Positions 18,751 to 27,947 of a DNA stretch of 64,000 nt are shown here, piece after piece. The notes under the pieces are model-generated. The model had not been told where the DNA came from and did no database searches. It saw only the letters and a list, made by a program, of their open reading frames with translations. A program made the position numbers and the translations under genes. Where the stretch lies: contig NZ_JWJG01000028.1 of NCBI RefSeq assembly GCF_000818395.1, positions 248,001-312,000 of the forward strand. The letters run 5' to 3'. The DNA comes from Noviherbaspirillum autotrophicum. GTDB lineage: Bacteria; Pseudomonadota; Gammaproteobacteria; Burkholderiales; Burkholderiaceae_D. Numbering within the stretch: position 1 is the stretch's first letter; every line of letters starts with the position of its first letter.

Positions 18751-20547
18751 TTACTGTCCTTGCTTGCTGGGCGGGAACAGACCGTCCCAGACTTCCTTGA
18801 ACGAGGCGGTGACGGTAGCGAGCGCATCCGGGTCGCCCTCCCACAAAGCCTTCATGTAATGCCTGGCTTGCTTGAGCTCGATATGCGGCGGCAGCGGCGG
18901 CACGTCCGGATCGGTCACCATTTCGATTACCGTCGGCACTGGCGCCGCCAGCGCGCGATCCCAGGCAGTGCCGATGTCCTGCGGCCGATCGACCCGGATG
19001 CCGCCCAGGCCGAGCAGGTCGGCGTAGGCCGCGTACGGGAATTTTGGCAACACCTGCGAGGCGGAGAACTTGGGGTCTCCCGCCATCACGCGCTGTTCCC
19101 AAGTCACCTGGTTCAGGTCGCCGTTGTTGAGCACCATGACGGTCAGGCGTGGATCGCCCCAGTCGCGCCAGACCTTGGAGATCGTGATCAGGCCGTTGAT
19201 GCCGTTCATCTGCATCGCGCCGTCGCCGACCATCGCGATCACATGCCGCCCCGGGTGCGCATACTTGGCGCCGATCGCGTACGGCACCCCCGGCCCCATG
19301 GTGGCCAGCCCGCCCGACAGCGAGGCCATCATGCCGCGCCGGATCTTCAGGTCGCGCGCATACCAGTTGGCCGCCGAGCCGGAGTCGCAGGTCAGGATGC
19401 AATTGTCCGGCAGGCGCGGTGACAGTTCCCAGAATACGCGCTGCGGATTGATCGGATGCGCCTCGTTCATCGCGCGCGCTTCCAGCACGCGCCACCAGCG
19501 GTCGACGTTCTGTTCGATCTGGTCGCGCCAGCTGCGGTCGGCCTTGCGCTGCAGGTTAGGAATCAGGGCGCGCAGGGTTTCGCGGCTGTCGCCGACCAGT
19601 CCGACTTCCATCGGATAGCGCAGGTTCAGCATCCTTCCGTCGATGTCGATCTGTACGCCGCGCGCCTGGCCTTCCTTGGGCAGGAATTCGGAGTAGGGGA
19701 AGCTCGAGCCCACCATCAGCAGCGTGTCGCACGCCATCATCAGGTCCCAACTCGGCTTGGTGCCAAGCAAGCCGATCGAGCCGGTGACGAAGGGCAGGTC
19801 GTCCGGCACCGCCGCCTTGCCCAGGAGCGCCTTGGCGACGCCCGCGCCCAGCCGGTCCGCGACTTCGATGATTTCATCGGTCGCATCGAGCGCGCCGGCG
19901 CCGACCAGCATCGCAACTTTCTTGCCCGCATTGAGCACGTCGGCTGCCGCCAGCAGAGCGGCCTGTCCTGGCACGCTGCGCTGGCCTGTCAATCCGATGC
20001 CGGAGTGGATGCTGCCATGTACGCGCGGCGGCTTTTCCACCGCTTCCATTTCCTGCAAGTCATTGGGGAAGATGATGCAGGTGACCGTGCGCTGGTCGCG
20101 CGCGATGCGCACCGCCCGGTCCACTAGATGACGCACCTGTTCCGGCATGATTGCCATATGCACGAATTCATGCGCGACATCCTTGAACAGGGAAATCAGG
20201 TCGACTTCCTGCTGGTAATCGCCGCCCAGTGCCATCCGTTTTTGCTGGCCGACGATGGCCACCACCGGCTGGTGATCCATCTTGGCATCGTACAAGCCGT
20301 TGAGCAGGTGAATCGCGCCGGGGCCGGAAGTCGCGAGGCAAACGCCGACGTCTCCTGTGAATTTGGCATGCGCGGTTGCCATGAAAGCAGCCATTTCTTC
20401 GTGGCGCGTCTGCACGAAGTCGATGGCATCGGTGCGGCCCAAGGCGCCGAGAATGCCGTTAATGCCGTCGCCGGGATAGCCGAAAATCCTCTTGACTCCC
20501 CATTCGGAAAGGCGTTTCAGGAGAAAGTCGCCAACTGTCGCTTCCAT
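18751..20547 (-). CDS. thiamine-pyrophosphate-dependent pyruvate oxidase-like enzyme
   Basis: 598-residue TPP enzyme of the acetolactate synthase/pyruvate oxidase family. The catalytic Glu lies in RHEEMAAFMATA near residue 50, the central domain has an FAD/nucleotide-type fold (VAMLVGAGALDATDE), and the C-terminal TPP motif is GDGAMQMNGINGL to LNNGDLNQ. Start at MEATVGDF chosen by family alignment and a GGGGTG ribosome site; an upstream extension is poorly supported. First gene of the 8-kb minus-strand run. Likely decarboxylates pyruvate (PoxB-like), but other 2-keto acids are possible. Confidence 0.85.
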   Translation of the reverse strand: MEATVGDFLLKRLSEWGVKRIFGYPGDGINGILGALGRTDAIDFVQTRHEEMAAFMATAHAKFTGDVGVCLATSGPGAIHLLNGLYDAKMDHQPVVAIVGQQKRMALGGDYQQEVDLISLFKDVAHEFVHMAIMPEQVRHLVDRAVRIARDQRTVTCIIFPNDLQEMEAVEKPPRVHGSIHSGIGLTGQRSVPGQAALLAAADVLNAGKKVAMLVGAGALDATDEIIEVADRLGAGVAKALLGKAAVPDDLPFVTGSIGLLGTKPSWDLMMACDTLLMVGSSFPYSEFLPKEGQARGVQIDIDGRMLNLRYPMEVGLVGDSRETLRALIPNLQRKADRSWRDQIEQNVDRWWRVLEARAMNEAHPINPQRVFWELSPRLPDNCILTCDSGSAANWYARDLKIRRGMMASLSGGLATMGPGVPYAIGAKYAHPGRHVIAMVGDGAMQMNGINGLITISKVWRDWGDPRLTVMVLNNGDLNQVTWEQRVMAGDPKFSASQVLPKFPYAAYADLLGLGGIRVDRPQDIGTAWDRALAAPVPTVIEMVTDPDVPPLPPHIELKQARHYMKALWEGDPDALATVTASFKEVWDGLFPPSKQGQ

Positions 20548-20991
20548 GATGCACCCCGCAAAGAATCGCTTCGATAGGAAATGTCCGCAAACAGCGTGCC
20601 AAATGTATTTGGGCAAATATAAGGGGCATGAGCAGGTGACTGCCCGGCGCATGATCCCGGTGCCTTTGGTGGCCGGCGGTGAAAGCTGAAAAATATACGT
20701 GGGCAGTGGTAAAAACTGCAGGGCTGCGCTATTTGCAACGTGTGCGCATACGCGATTTGAACGCCCGGACCGGCCACGCGCGAATAACACGTGTTTGCCT
20801 CACCAAGCCCAGGCAACGCAATAGACGCGCCATGACTGGCTAGACCGCCGGCTTGTTTCGCTTCGCGGCCAACCAGATGTGGCGCGACAACTTGGTCGGA
20901 ACAAAAAACTTCGGAAAGGAACGTGTGCCGGAAGCGCCGATGGCATTCCTGCTATCGATGCTTCCGGCTAGGCCACTGCTGACTTCGCTAC
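20548..20991. other. intergenic region upstream of the TPP enzyme
   Basis: 444 bp between the HDOD gene end and the TPP enzyme start, both on the minus strand. It should contain the promoter of the long minus-strand run. I found no convincing ORF, inverted repeat or FNR-like box. Confidence 0.5.
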
Positions 20992-22032
20992 CTATTGCGT
21001 CGTGGATGAATCGGTTTCTTGTATATCGGCGTCGCATAGTTCCCGGTAGCAGTCCAGGCAAGCGGCGACGTTATCGCCGTCCAGGCAGGCTTCGACTTCG
21101 TCGTCGCTTAGCAAACCTTTCTTCACAAGCAGCCTGATCCTGGCTGTTTTCCCGGCCAGATTCAGCACTTGCGGCAGTGCTTCGGCGCCGGCCGGCGCGG
21201 CTTCGGCATCGATCGCGTCAATCACTGCCTCCGGAAAGCCCCAGTGGCGTCCCACGACGCATGCCAGCCGGCGCGAGTAATGGGCAAACGAGGCATGAAA
21301 CGCCAGCGAACGGAGTTCGCCCTGAGGGGCCGGGTCCAGCTGGTCCAGCACGCGCAGCGCAACAATGACGCCGACGTTCTGCAACAACCCGGCGAGAAAG
21401 GCTTCGAACGGGTCGACCCGCAGGCGCGCAGCGAAATGGCGGCACGCTATGCCCTGCAAAGACGACAGCTCCCAGAGGCGGGGCGCGCACAACGATGTGA
21501 AATAGCCGAGCCCCGTGCTGAACAAGGGCTTGAAGGCCACGCTCGCCACGAGCATGCGCAATCCGTTCTGGCCGATCACGGTCAGGGCATCTTCGATATT
21601 GTTGACCGATTGGGAGCGCCGGAAATAGGAACTGTTGACCTGACGCAGCACTGCCGCTACCAGCACCGCGTCCTGCGTAATCTGTTCCGCCAGCTGGCTG
21701 TTGGATACGTTGCGCTCGCGCAGGCTGCGCAGAAGCATCGGCAAGACTGCGGGCAGGCGCGGCACGAGATCGGCGGTGGCGGGGTTATCGCTGTCCGCCA
21801 CGCGCTTGAGTGCGCGCAGACGGCGGCTTTCTTCCTCGCTCAGATCGCGTACCTCGCCTTCGCACGTGCTCAGCAGCCAAGGAAAGAACAAGGTATCGAC
21901 ATTGATGGCGCGCTCGGGGGCATGCGCCGGCGGTGGGTCCAGTGCGAGAACGGTCATGGGCGCATCCGGAAGTTCCGGTGCCGGCGCATGTTCCGGAGTG
22001 CGCCCAAACAAGCGATGCAACAACTTCTTCAT
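20992..22032 (-). CDS. HDOD-domain signalling protein
   Basis: 346 residues. A Pro/Ala-rich N-terminal region (to about 50) precedes an HDOD domain (about 95-290), a non-catalytic relative of HD phosphohydrolases, with RQVNSSYFRRSQSVNNIEDA and GLLQNVGVIVALRVLDQ. HDOD proteins are usually regulators of motility, chemotaxis or c-di-GMP output. Start at MKKLLHRLFG chosen over an upstream in-frame ATG because this N terminus is basic and typical. Stands alone. Confidence 0.8.
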   Translation of the reverse strand: MKKLLHRLFGRTPEHAPAPELPDAPMTVLALDPPPAHAPERAINVDTLFFPWLLSTCEGEVRDLSEEESRRLRALKRVADSDNPATADLVPRLPAVLPMLLRSLRERNVSNSQLAEQITQDAVLVAAVLRQVNSSYFRRSQSVNNIEDALTVIGQNGLRMLVASVAFKPLFSTGLGYFTSLCAPRLWELSSLQGIACRHFAARLRVDPFEAFLAGLLQNVGVIVALRVLDQLDPAPQGELRSLAFHASFAHYSRRLACVVGRHWGFPEAVIDAIDAEAAPAGAEALPQVLNLAGKTARIRLLVKKGLLSDDEVEACLDGDNVAACLDCYRELCDADIQETDSSTTQ

Positions 22033-22194
22033 GATGTTATTCGAAACGGCAGCGTGCCTGAACTTGCGGCAGAGAACTGGAGTATATCGGCTTTCCGCAC
22101 CGGCCTGCGCCACCGCCCCGGTTGCCGAAATCCTGGATTGCCGCGACAATGGTCAATGAAACATTCCTCTACGACAATATTTTATGAGGCGCCC

Positions 22195-22656
22195 ATGAAA
22201 GCCTTTCAAGACTATTACCCCGACAACGTCGCCCATTGCTATGGCTGCGGTTCCCGTAATGACCACGGGCATCGCATCAAAACGTATTGGGAAGGCGAGG
22301 AATCGGTTACGCGCTTCACCCCGGAGTCATACCACACCGCGATTCCCGGCTATGTGTATGGCGGCTTGCTGGCATCGCTGATCGATTGCCACAGCACCGG
22401 CACGGCGGCAGCAGCCATGTATCGCGCCGAGGGCAGGGAAATGGACACGCAACCGCCTTTCCGTTTCGTGACCGGCTCGCTGCACGTGAATTACCTGAAA
22501 CCGACGCCGCTCGGCGGCGCGCTGGAAATCCGGGGAAGGGTGAAGGAAATCAAGGGACGCAAGGTGGTGGTGGAATCCACCGTGTTTGCCAATGGCGTTG
22601 CAACGGCCACCGGAGAAGTCGTGGCGGTGCAGATGCCGGAGAGTTTCGGCGCCTGA
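22195..22656 (+). CDS. PaaI-family hotdog thioesterase
   Basis: 153-residue hotdog-fold protein. CYGCGSRNDHGHRIK near the start and YGGLLASLIDCHS (the helix segment holding the catalytic acid) identify the PaaI/DUF4442 acyl-CoA thioesterase group. ATG at 22195 follows a GAGGCGCCC site. Likely hydrolyses an acyl-CoA; substrate unknown. Divergent from the HDOD gene. Confidence 0.8.
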   Translation: MKAFQDYYPDNVAHCYGCGSRNDHGHRIKTYWEGEESVTRFTPESYHTAIPGYVYGGLLASLIDCHSTGTAAAAMYRAEGREMDTQPPFRFVTGSLHVNYLKPTPLGGALEIRGRVKEIKGRKVVVESTVFANGVATATGEVVAVQMPESFGA

Positions 22657-22698
22657 AGCGCGCCATCAAACAGCTATCGCGTGGCGGAAATAGGCTGA

Positions 22699-22935
22699 TC
22701 AAGCCCAGACGTCGATGCTGCCGCCATGCGCCTTCAGCGCCGCCGTGCGGATTTGATTGACACGCTCTGCCTGCGTCGTGTCGTCGCGCATGCTTCGCTC
22801 GACGGACTGCTGGCGGGATTGCCGTATCGAATCGCCAGTTTCCAAGTTCACCTGGATCTGTTCCTGCCGCCGCGTACTCAATTGCTGCAGGTTGCTCGCC
22901 ACGTGCGATACATAAGACGCTGTACTGATGCTCAT
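22699..22935 (-). CDS. small hypothetical protein, predicted helical
   Basis: 78 residues starting MSISTASYVSHVAS, hydrophilic and rich in Gln, Arg and Ser with a coiled pattern (QQLSTRRQEQIQ; RQSRQQSVERSM), no signal or membrane segment. GGGAG lies 5 bases before the ATG. I recognise no family. Codon use looks like the neighbours, so it is probably real. Confidence 0.55.
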   Translation of the reverse strand: MSISTASYVSHVASNLQQLSTRRQEQIQVNLETGDSIRQSRQQSVERSMRDDTTQAERVNQIRTAALKAHGGSIDVWA

Positions 22936-23214
22936 TCGTTCTCCCAATCGCGAATTGGCGCATATTATGGCTTGAAATATTGACTAATATCAAATTTTGC
23001 AGCGAGTAAGCTCCGCCCCAACAGGGCGAAGGGCATGGCAATTTTCGTTACGCGTCACGTAAATTCATTCATCACGCCGTGTCACCTTGTCAAAAGACGG
23101 GCATGGCGCCGGACCCAGATCAGTCTCGCGTTGGCACCGCATCCGCCGCCAAACGTCAAACCGTATCGCCATTACACTGGCGGTGTCATACCTCCTGAAC
23201 AACTTGAAAAACGC

Positions 23215-24921
23215 ATGCCCCATTCCATTCCTCTCATCACCACCATTTCCACGGCGCTTGGGCTGGCGCTGGCGCTCGGCTTTCTTGCCGTGCGACTCAG
23301 GCTTCCCGCGCTGGTCGGCTATCTGCTGGCGGGCGTCATCATCGGCCCCTTCACGCCGGGGTTTGTCGCCGACTCCCATATCGCCGGCGAACTCGCCGAA
23401 ATCGGCGTCATGCTGCTGATGTTTGGCGTCGGCCTCCATTTTTCCCTGCGCGATTTGCTGGAGGTGCGCAAGATCGCCTTGCCGGGAGCGGTTCTCCAGA
23501 TCGCCGTCGCCACGGCGCTTGGCGCGGCCGTCGCCACGGCATGGGGGTGGAGCGTGGGCGGCGCGCTGGTGTTCGGCCTGGCGCTATCCGTGGCCAGCAC
23601 GGTCGTACTGCTGCGCGCCCTGGAAGCGCGCGGCCTCCTCGAATCCGTCAATGGGCGCATCGCCGTCGGCTGGCTGATCGTGGAAGACCTCGCGATGGTG
23701 CTGGTGCTGGTGCTGCTGCCCGGGCTTGCGGGCTGGCTCGGCGGCAATTCAGGCGGAGCCGGCAATATTTGGGCCTCGCTGGGCATTACCCTGCTGAAGG
23801 TATCGGCTTTCATCGCCTTCATGCTGCTCGTCGGCCGGCGCGTATTTCCGCTGCTGCTATGGCACGTTGCGCGGACCAACTCGCGCGAATTGTTTACCCT
23901 GTGCGTGGTGGCCGCGGCCGTTGGCATCGCCTATGCTGCGGCCAAGTTGTTTGGCGTATCCTTCGCGCTCGGCGCCTTTTTTGCCGGCATGGTGTTGCGC
24001 GAATCCGAATTCAGCCACCGCGCGGCCGAAGAATCGCTGCCGCTGCGCGAAGCGTTCGCGGTGCTGTTCTTTGTCTCGGTCGGCATGCTGTTCGATCCCA
24101 CGGTACTGGTCAGGCAACCGCTGCAGGTACTTGCCGTCATCGGCATCATCATGTTCGGCAAGTCGATTGCCGCCGCCGCGCTTGTCCTGGCCTTTCGTTA
24201 TCCATTGAACACGGCGTTCGTCGTGTCGGCCAGCCTGGCGCAAATCGGCGAGTTTTCCTTCATCCTGGCGGGTCTGGGCGTGAGCCTGGGACTGTTGCCG
24301 GCGGAAGGGCAAAGCCTGATCCTGGCTGGCGCGCTGATTTCCATTGCCGTCAATCCATTGATATTTACATTGGTGCGGCCGCTGCAAGCCTGGGTGCAGT
24401 CACGCCCGTCCGTGGCGCAGTTGCTGCAGCGATCTGGCGACCCCTTGGCGGAATTGCCGATGTCGACCGAAGAGAAATTCCTGTCGGGGCAGGTCGTGCT
24501 GGTGGGATATGGACGGGTCGGGCGGCGCCTCGCGGCTTGCCTGTCCGAGCATGGCATTCCCTTCGTCGTGGCGGAACAGAACCGTGAAGTGGTGGAGCGC
24601 CTCAGAAAGAAGGGCATTGCCGCCGTCTCCGGCAACGCCGCCGATCCGGCAGTGCTGATTCAGGCGCATATCGCGCGCGCTGCCATGCTGGTGATCGCCA
24701 TTCCCGATACCTTCAATGTCAGGCAGATGATCAGCACCGCCCGCAGCCTGAATCCGCAGATCGAGGCGGTGGTTCGCACCCATAATGAGGAAGAAGCCGG
24801 ATTGCTGGAGAAGGAATCGGCCGGCGCCATTTTCCTTGGCGTCGATGAACTTGCCAAAGGCATGGGCGGGCATGTGCTGGCGCGCTTCGGCAAGAAAGCG
24901 CCAGCAGCCGGGACCGGCTGA
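23215..24921 (+). CDS. Kef-type cation:proton antiporter with TrkA-N domain
   Basis: 568-residue CPA2 antiporter: twelve or so helices (residues 5-395), then a cytoplasmic RCK/TrkA-N domain from about 420 with the nucleotide loop LVGYGRVGRRLA. It resembles YbaL/KefB-like potassium/proton exchangers; glutathione gating cannot be read from sequence. ATG 23215 is preferred over the in-frame ATG 180 bp upstream because the first helix starts directly after it. No ancillary KefF/KefG gene nearby. Confidence 0.87.
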   Translation: MPHSIPLITTISTALGLALALGFLAVRLRLPALVGYLLAGVIIGPFTPGFVADSHIAGELAEIGVMLLMFGVGLHFSLRDLLEVRKIALPGAVLQIAVATALGAAVATAWGWSVGGALVFGLALSVASTVVLLRALEARGLLESVNGRIAVGWLIVEDLAMVLVLVLLPGLAGWLGGNSGGAGNIWASLGITLLKVSAFIAFMLLVGRRVFPLLLWHVARTNSRELFTLCVVAAAVGIAYAAAKLFGVSFALGAFFAGMVLRESEFSHRAAEESLPLREAFAVLFFVSVGMLFDPTVLVRQPLQVLAVIGIIMFGKSIAAAALVLAFRYPLNTAFVVSASLAQIGEFSFILAGLGVSLGLLPAEGQSLILAGALISIAVNPLIFTLVRPLQAWVQSRPSVAQLLQRSGDPLAELPMSTEEKFLSGQVVLVGYGRVGRRLAACLSEHGIPFVVAEQNREVVERLRKKGIAAVSGNAADPAVLIQAHIARAAMLVIAIPDTFNVRQMISTARSLNPQIEAVVRTHNEEEAGLLEKESAGAIFLGVDELAKGMGGHVLARFGKKAPAAGTG

Positions 24922-24973
24922 CGCGCGGCGCCGCCCAGCAGCGGGCGCAGTCAATGCGCCCGGTCTATCCGGC

Positions 24974-25267
24974 CTATTTCGACGCGCTCTTCAGCATGGA
25001 GGGATATCCGGCATCCGCTGTAGCCTTCTTCAGTTCGTCCACGCCGGTCTTGCTGTCATCGAACACCACGACTGCCTCGCGCCGCTCATAGCTCACCGTC
25101 GCCCGGGTCACGCCCGGAACTTTGAGCAGCGCTGCCTTGATGGTGATCGGGCATGTCGCGCAATCCATGGTCGGCACGTTCAGCGACACGGTCTGGGATT
25201 TGGCCAGTGCGAACTGCGGAAGAGACAGCAGCGCGGCAAGCAGCGGAGTAAGCAGAAGTTTCGACAT
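24974..25267 (-). CDS. merP: periplasmic heavy-metal-binding protein, MerP-like
   Basis: 97 residues: signal peptide ending at ALAK, then one heavy-metal-associated domain with the CxxC motif in PTMDCATCPITIK. MerP binds Hg(II) in the periplasm and hands it to MerT. Encoded 7 bp after merT. No mercuric reductase or MerR in the window, so the pair could serve another soft metal. Confidence 0.85.
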   Translation of the reverse strand: MSKLLLTPLLAALLSLPQFALAKSQTVSLNVPTMDCATCPITIKAALLKVPGVTRATVSYERREAVVVFDDSKTGVDELKKATADAGYPSMLKSASK

Positions 25268-25274
25268 GGGATGT

Positions 25275-25664
25275 TCAATAGAAAAAGGGAGCAAGCAAGG
25301 GAAATAGCAGCAGCAGGGCGACAAATGCAACGCATCCCAGAAATACCATCCTCGCGACGGGACGCGTCTTCTCGCATGCTGCACCGTCCGCGACGGCGCA
25401 AGAAGTTGCGGGCCGGAACAGGATTACTCCGGCCCACCCAAGGGCAACCAGCGTCAGGACGGTAAACACCGGCGTCACGGGACGCAAGGACGTCAGGGTG
25501 GTCATCCAAGCACCGGTGATGCCGATGAGAACGAGCACAAGCGGGAGCACGCAGCAACTCGAGGCGATGATTGCCGATGCAACACCGACAGCCATCAGCC
25601 CGGCGCTCAGGTTTTTTCGTGAAGACGTGCCACGCGATTTCATGAATAACGGATTATCAAGCAT
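25275..25664 (-). CDS. merT: mercuric ion transport protein, MerT-like
   Basis: 129-residue inner-membrane protein with about three helices; the first has the metal-binding Cys pair in ASSCCVLPL. A loop carries CAVADGAACEK and a further Cys lies in helix 3 (FLGCVAF). Start at 25664 or at the internal ATG 25643 is uncertain. Passes Hg(II) from MerP into the cell; with no merA seen here, detoxification would need a gene elsewhere. Confidence 0.83.
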   Translation of the reverse strand: MLDNPLFMKSRGTSSRKNLSAGLMAVGVASAIIASSCCVLPLVLVLIGITGAWMTTLTSLRPVTPVFTVLTLVALGWAGVILFRPATSCAVADGAACEKTRPVARMVFLGCVAFVALLLLFPLLAPFFY

Positions 25665-25715
25665 TAATTCGAACGGGACAGATCAGCAGGAAGCATGCCG
25701 TCCCGCCGCCAGCCT

Positions 25716-26843
25716 TCAGGCAGTCATGGAACGGGCGCTGATCGCGTATTTGAACGCGTCCGGGTCCAGCGGATCGAGCGCTTCGCCGCCGATTTCGGCT
25801 TGCGGATACATGAGGAACCCGAGTTTCCCCGTGGTCGATCCGCGTAACTTGACGTCGTGGGCGAAATTGTAAGCCATCCAGTTTCCTTCCCAGCCGCCGA
25901 ACAGCGCCTTGCGGACAGGCGCTACCACGGGGTGGTCCGGGTCCTTGATCCAGGTGCCGGTTTCGAGGCGCATCACCTTGCCGACGTCCGCCGGATCCAT
26001 GGCAACCCAACCATGCTTGCGCAAGTAGACTTCAGCGCGGCAATGTTGCGCGCTCTTGAGCGATGCCGGATTGCCGCCTAGTTCCCTGTAGCCGAAGGCG
26101 CTCGGCGCCAGACGGATTCCATAGGCATCCCGCGCCGGAACGCCTGCGGCCCGGCAAAGTCCCACGAACAAGCCGTTGATATCGCCGCACTTGCCGCCGA
26201 AATTGCCTGTTTCCAGCATGGCCTTGATGTCGCCGACGCCGCAGCCGCGCACCTTGGGCTCGCGGTAAGTCGAAATGATGATCCAGTCGTAAATGCGCTG
26301 GACCTTGTCGATATCGGTGTGGGCACCGGCGACGATTTGCCGCGCGGTGTGACGAACGATGCCGTCGAGCGGCATCAGGTCAGTGGGCTGCAGCCAGTGG
26401 CGCAAATCGTCCGGCGCTGCATGAAGTGCAGCCGGCTTTTCCCAGTCGGTGGCGCGGTCGCGGGTCTGCACGCGCGACCTCACTTCCAGCACCGCCGGCG
26501 CTGCGCCGTCAAATTCGGCGGCCAGGTATTTCGCGCCGTAACGGCTGTCGGTGGCAATGCCCATGGTCTTGCCGTTACCGGTCCATTCATCCGACAACGA
26601 ACGCTGCCACTCGGTTTCGACAGAAGGCAAAGGCACCCAGACCTTTGCGGGAACGCCTGTCTTTTGCAGGTTGACGCGGGTAACGATTTCGAAGCTGCGC
26701 CAGTCGCCGGGTTGTGGCGCAAAGCGTTTTTCTTGCTGTTGCTGCGCAAACGCTGCCTGCGGAAGCACCGAAGTAAGCATGGCGCCCGAGGCGGCTTTCA
26801 GCAATGTTCGGCGTGTCATCATGGTCATTTTGTTATCTTTCAT
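25716..26843 (-). CDS. Tat-exported transglutaminase-like protein
   Basis: 375 residues with a twin-arginine signal (TRRTLLKAASG, cleavage near AFAQ). The transglutaminase-core triad is visible as Cys in NFGGKCGDINGLF, His in SAQHCRAEVYL and Asp in WVAMDPADV. Such secreted core proteins are typically peptidases or cross-linking enzymes. The gene shares its strand with a TlpA-like thioredoxin gene upstream (85 bp gap). Substrate unknown. Confidence 0.83.
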   Translation of the reverse strand: MKDNKMTMMTRRTLLKAASGAMLTSVLPQAAFAQQQQEKRFAPQPGDWRSFEIVTRVNLQKTGVPAKVWVPLPSVETEWQRSLSDEWTGNGKTMGIATDSRYGAKYLAAEFDGAAPAVLEVRSRVQTRDRATDWEKPAALHAAPDDLRHWLQPTDLMPLDGIVRHTARQIVAGAHTDIDKVQRIYDWIIISTYREPKVRGCGVGDIKAMLETGNFGGKCGDINGLFVGLCRAAGVPARDAYGIRLAPSAFGYRELGGNPASLKSAQHCRAEVYLRKHGWVAMDPADVGKVMRLETGTWIKDPDHPVVAPVRKALFGGWEGNWMAYNFAHDVKLRGSTTGKLGFLMYPQAEIGGEALDPLDPDAFKYAISARSMTA

Positions 26844-26928
26844 TGTTGGTCCAGTGTGAGATCTGTGCGTCGTGTTCCATCAAGCGGCGAGGCCGACGTT
26901 GCCAACGGTCCCATTGGCAACGGGTGCG

Positions 26929-27537
26929 TTATTTCGGTCCGGCCTTGTTTGATTCCCGCTCATCCAGCATTTTTTCAATCAATTCGCGCAGGCTGCCATC
27001 GGTGCGCTCCAGTTCGCCGACGATACGCCAGCGTGCCTGCCCATCCGGCGCAATCAGTATGGTCGTCGGCAAAATTCCAGTAGTCCACTTCCTGAAAGTC
27101 TCTCCAGACTTGTCTTGCAAAATCGGATACTGGAATACGTGCTCCTGGGAGAAGCGCTGAATTGCCGCGCCGGATTCCTTGAAATTGACACCAAGGATAA
27201 CGACTTTTCCCGTGGTCGATGTGGCGGCAGCCAGGTCGTTGAGAAAAGGGATTTCATCGACGCAGGGCGAACACCAGGTGGTCCAGAAATTCAGAACGAC
27301 CACCTTGCCGCGCAAGCGATCAAGATCCCATTCTGTACTGGCAAGATCGGTCAGCTTCAGCGATGGCGATGGCAGGTTCTTGGGCCAGGCGCGCAGCGCG
27401 TTTTCCTTGGCCGCCAGCGGCGGACATGTCCAGGCGACCGCCATGAGCACCACCGCAAGGATGAAGCGGCGAAAACAATCTGACCCTGCTGACATGGCAC
27501 TCTGCGTACTGCGACGAACTGGAAAAGGTCGCATCAT
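26929..27537 (-). CDS. TlpA/ResA-type thioredoxin-like protein
   Basis: 202 residues; signal or anchor helix near residues 23-43, then a thioredoxin fold with active site WTTWCSPCVDE (CSPC). The LPTTILIAPDG cis-Pro segment is present. Such periplasmic thioredoxins reduce apocytochromes or copper-site cysteines. The start could be the internal ATG at 27495, which leaves a better-shaped signal peptide; neither has a clear ribosome site. Confidence 0.82.
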   Translation of the reverse strand: MMRPFPVRRSTQSAMSAGSDCFRRFILAVVLMAVAWTCPPLAAKENALRAWPKNLPSPSLKLTDLASTEWDLDRLRGKVVVLNFWTTWCSPCVDEIPFLNDLAAATSTTGKVVILGVNFKESGAAIQRFSQEHVFQYPILQDKSGETFRKWTTGILPTTILIAPDGQARWRIVGELERTDGSLRELIEKMLDERESNKAGPK

Positions 27538-27596
27538 ATCAGATCATGATTGGGTTCATCGGGGCGCTCGGCGCTCCCGGGTGCCGCCAGCCATGG

Positions 27597-27947
27597 TTAG
27601 AGCAAATTGATGCCGAAGCGGCGCAGCACGAGTGCAAAGCCTGCGACACAGACGACCGTCAAGGCGATGCCGGCGCCAAGCGAGCCCCAGAAGCCGATCC
27701 GCGGCAGCAGGTAGGGAAACACCAGGAACATCGGCAGTGTCGGCACCACGTACCAGAACGTGTACCACGCGTGGTTGGCGACCTTGTCCATCGGCTGCCG
27801 CTCGACGTGCAGCCAGATCAGCGTGAGTACGGTGACCATCGGCAGCGCGGCGATCAAGCCGCCCAGCTTGTCGCTGCGCTTGGCCAGTTCCGATACCAGC
27901 ACGACGACAGCGGCTGTAATGCCATATTTGGCAATCATCCAGGCCAT
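27597..27947 (-). CDS. DUF3147 membrane protein
   Basis: 116 residues with four hydrophobic helices and the segment KLGGLIAALPMVTVLTLIW, which I associate with DUF3147. Conserved WYTFWYVVPTLPMF follows. No neighbour suggests a role; function unknown. Confidence 0.72.
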   Translation of the reverse strand: MAWMIAKYGITAAVVVLVSELAKRSDKLGGLIAALPMVTVLTLIWLHVERQPMDKVANHAWYTFWYVVPTLPMFLVFPYLLPRIGFWGSLGAGIALTVVCVAGFALVLRRFGINLL

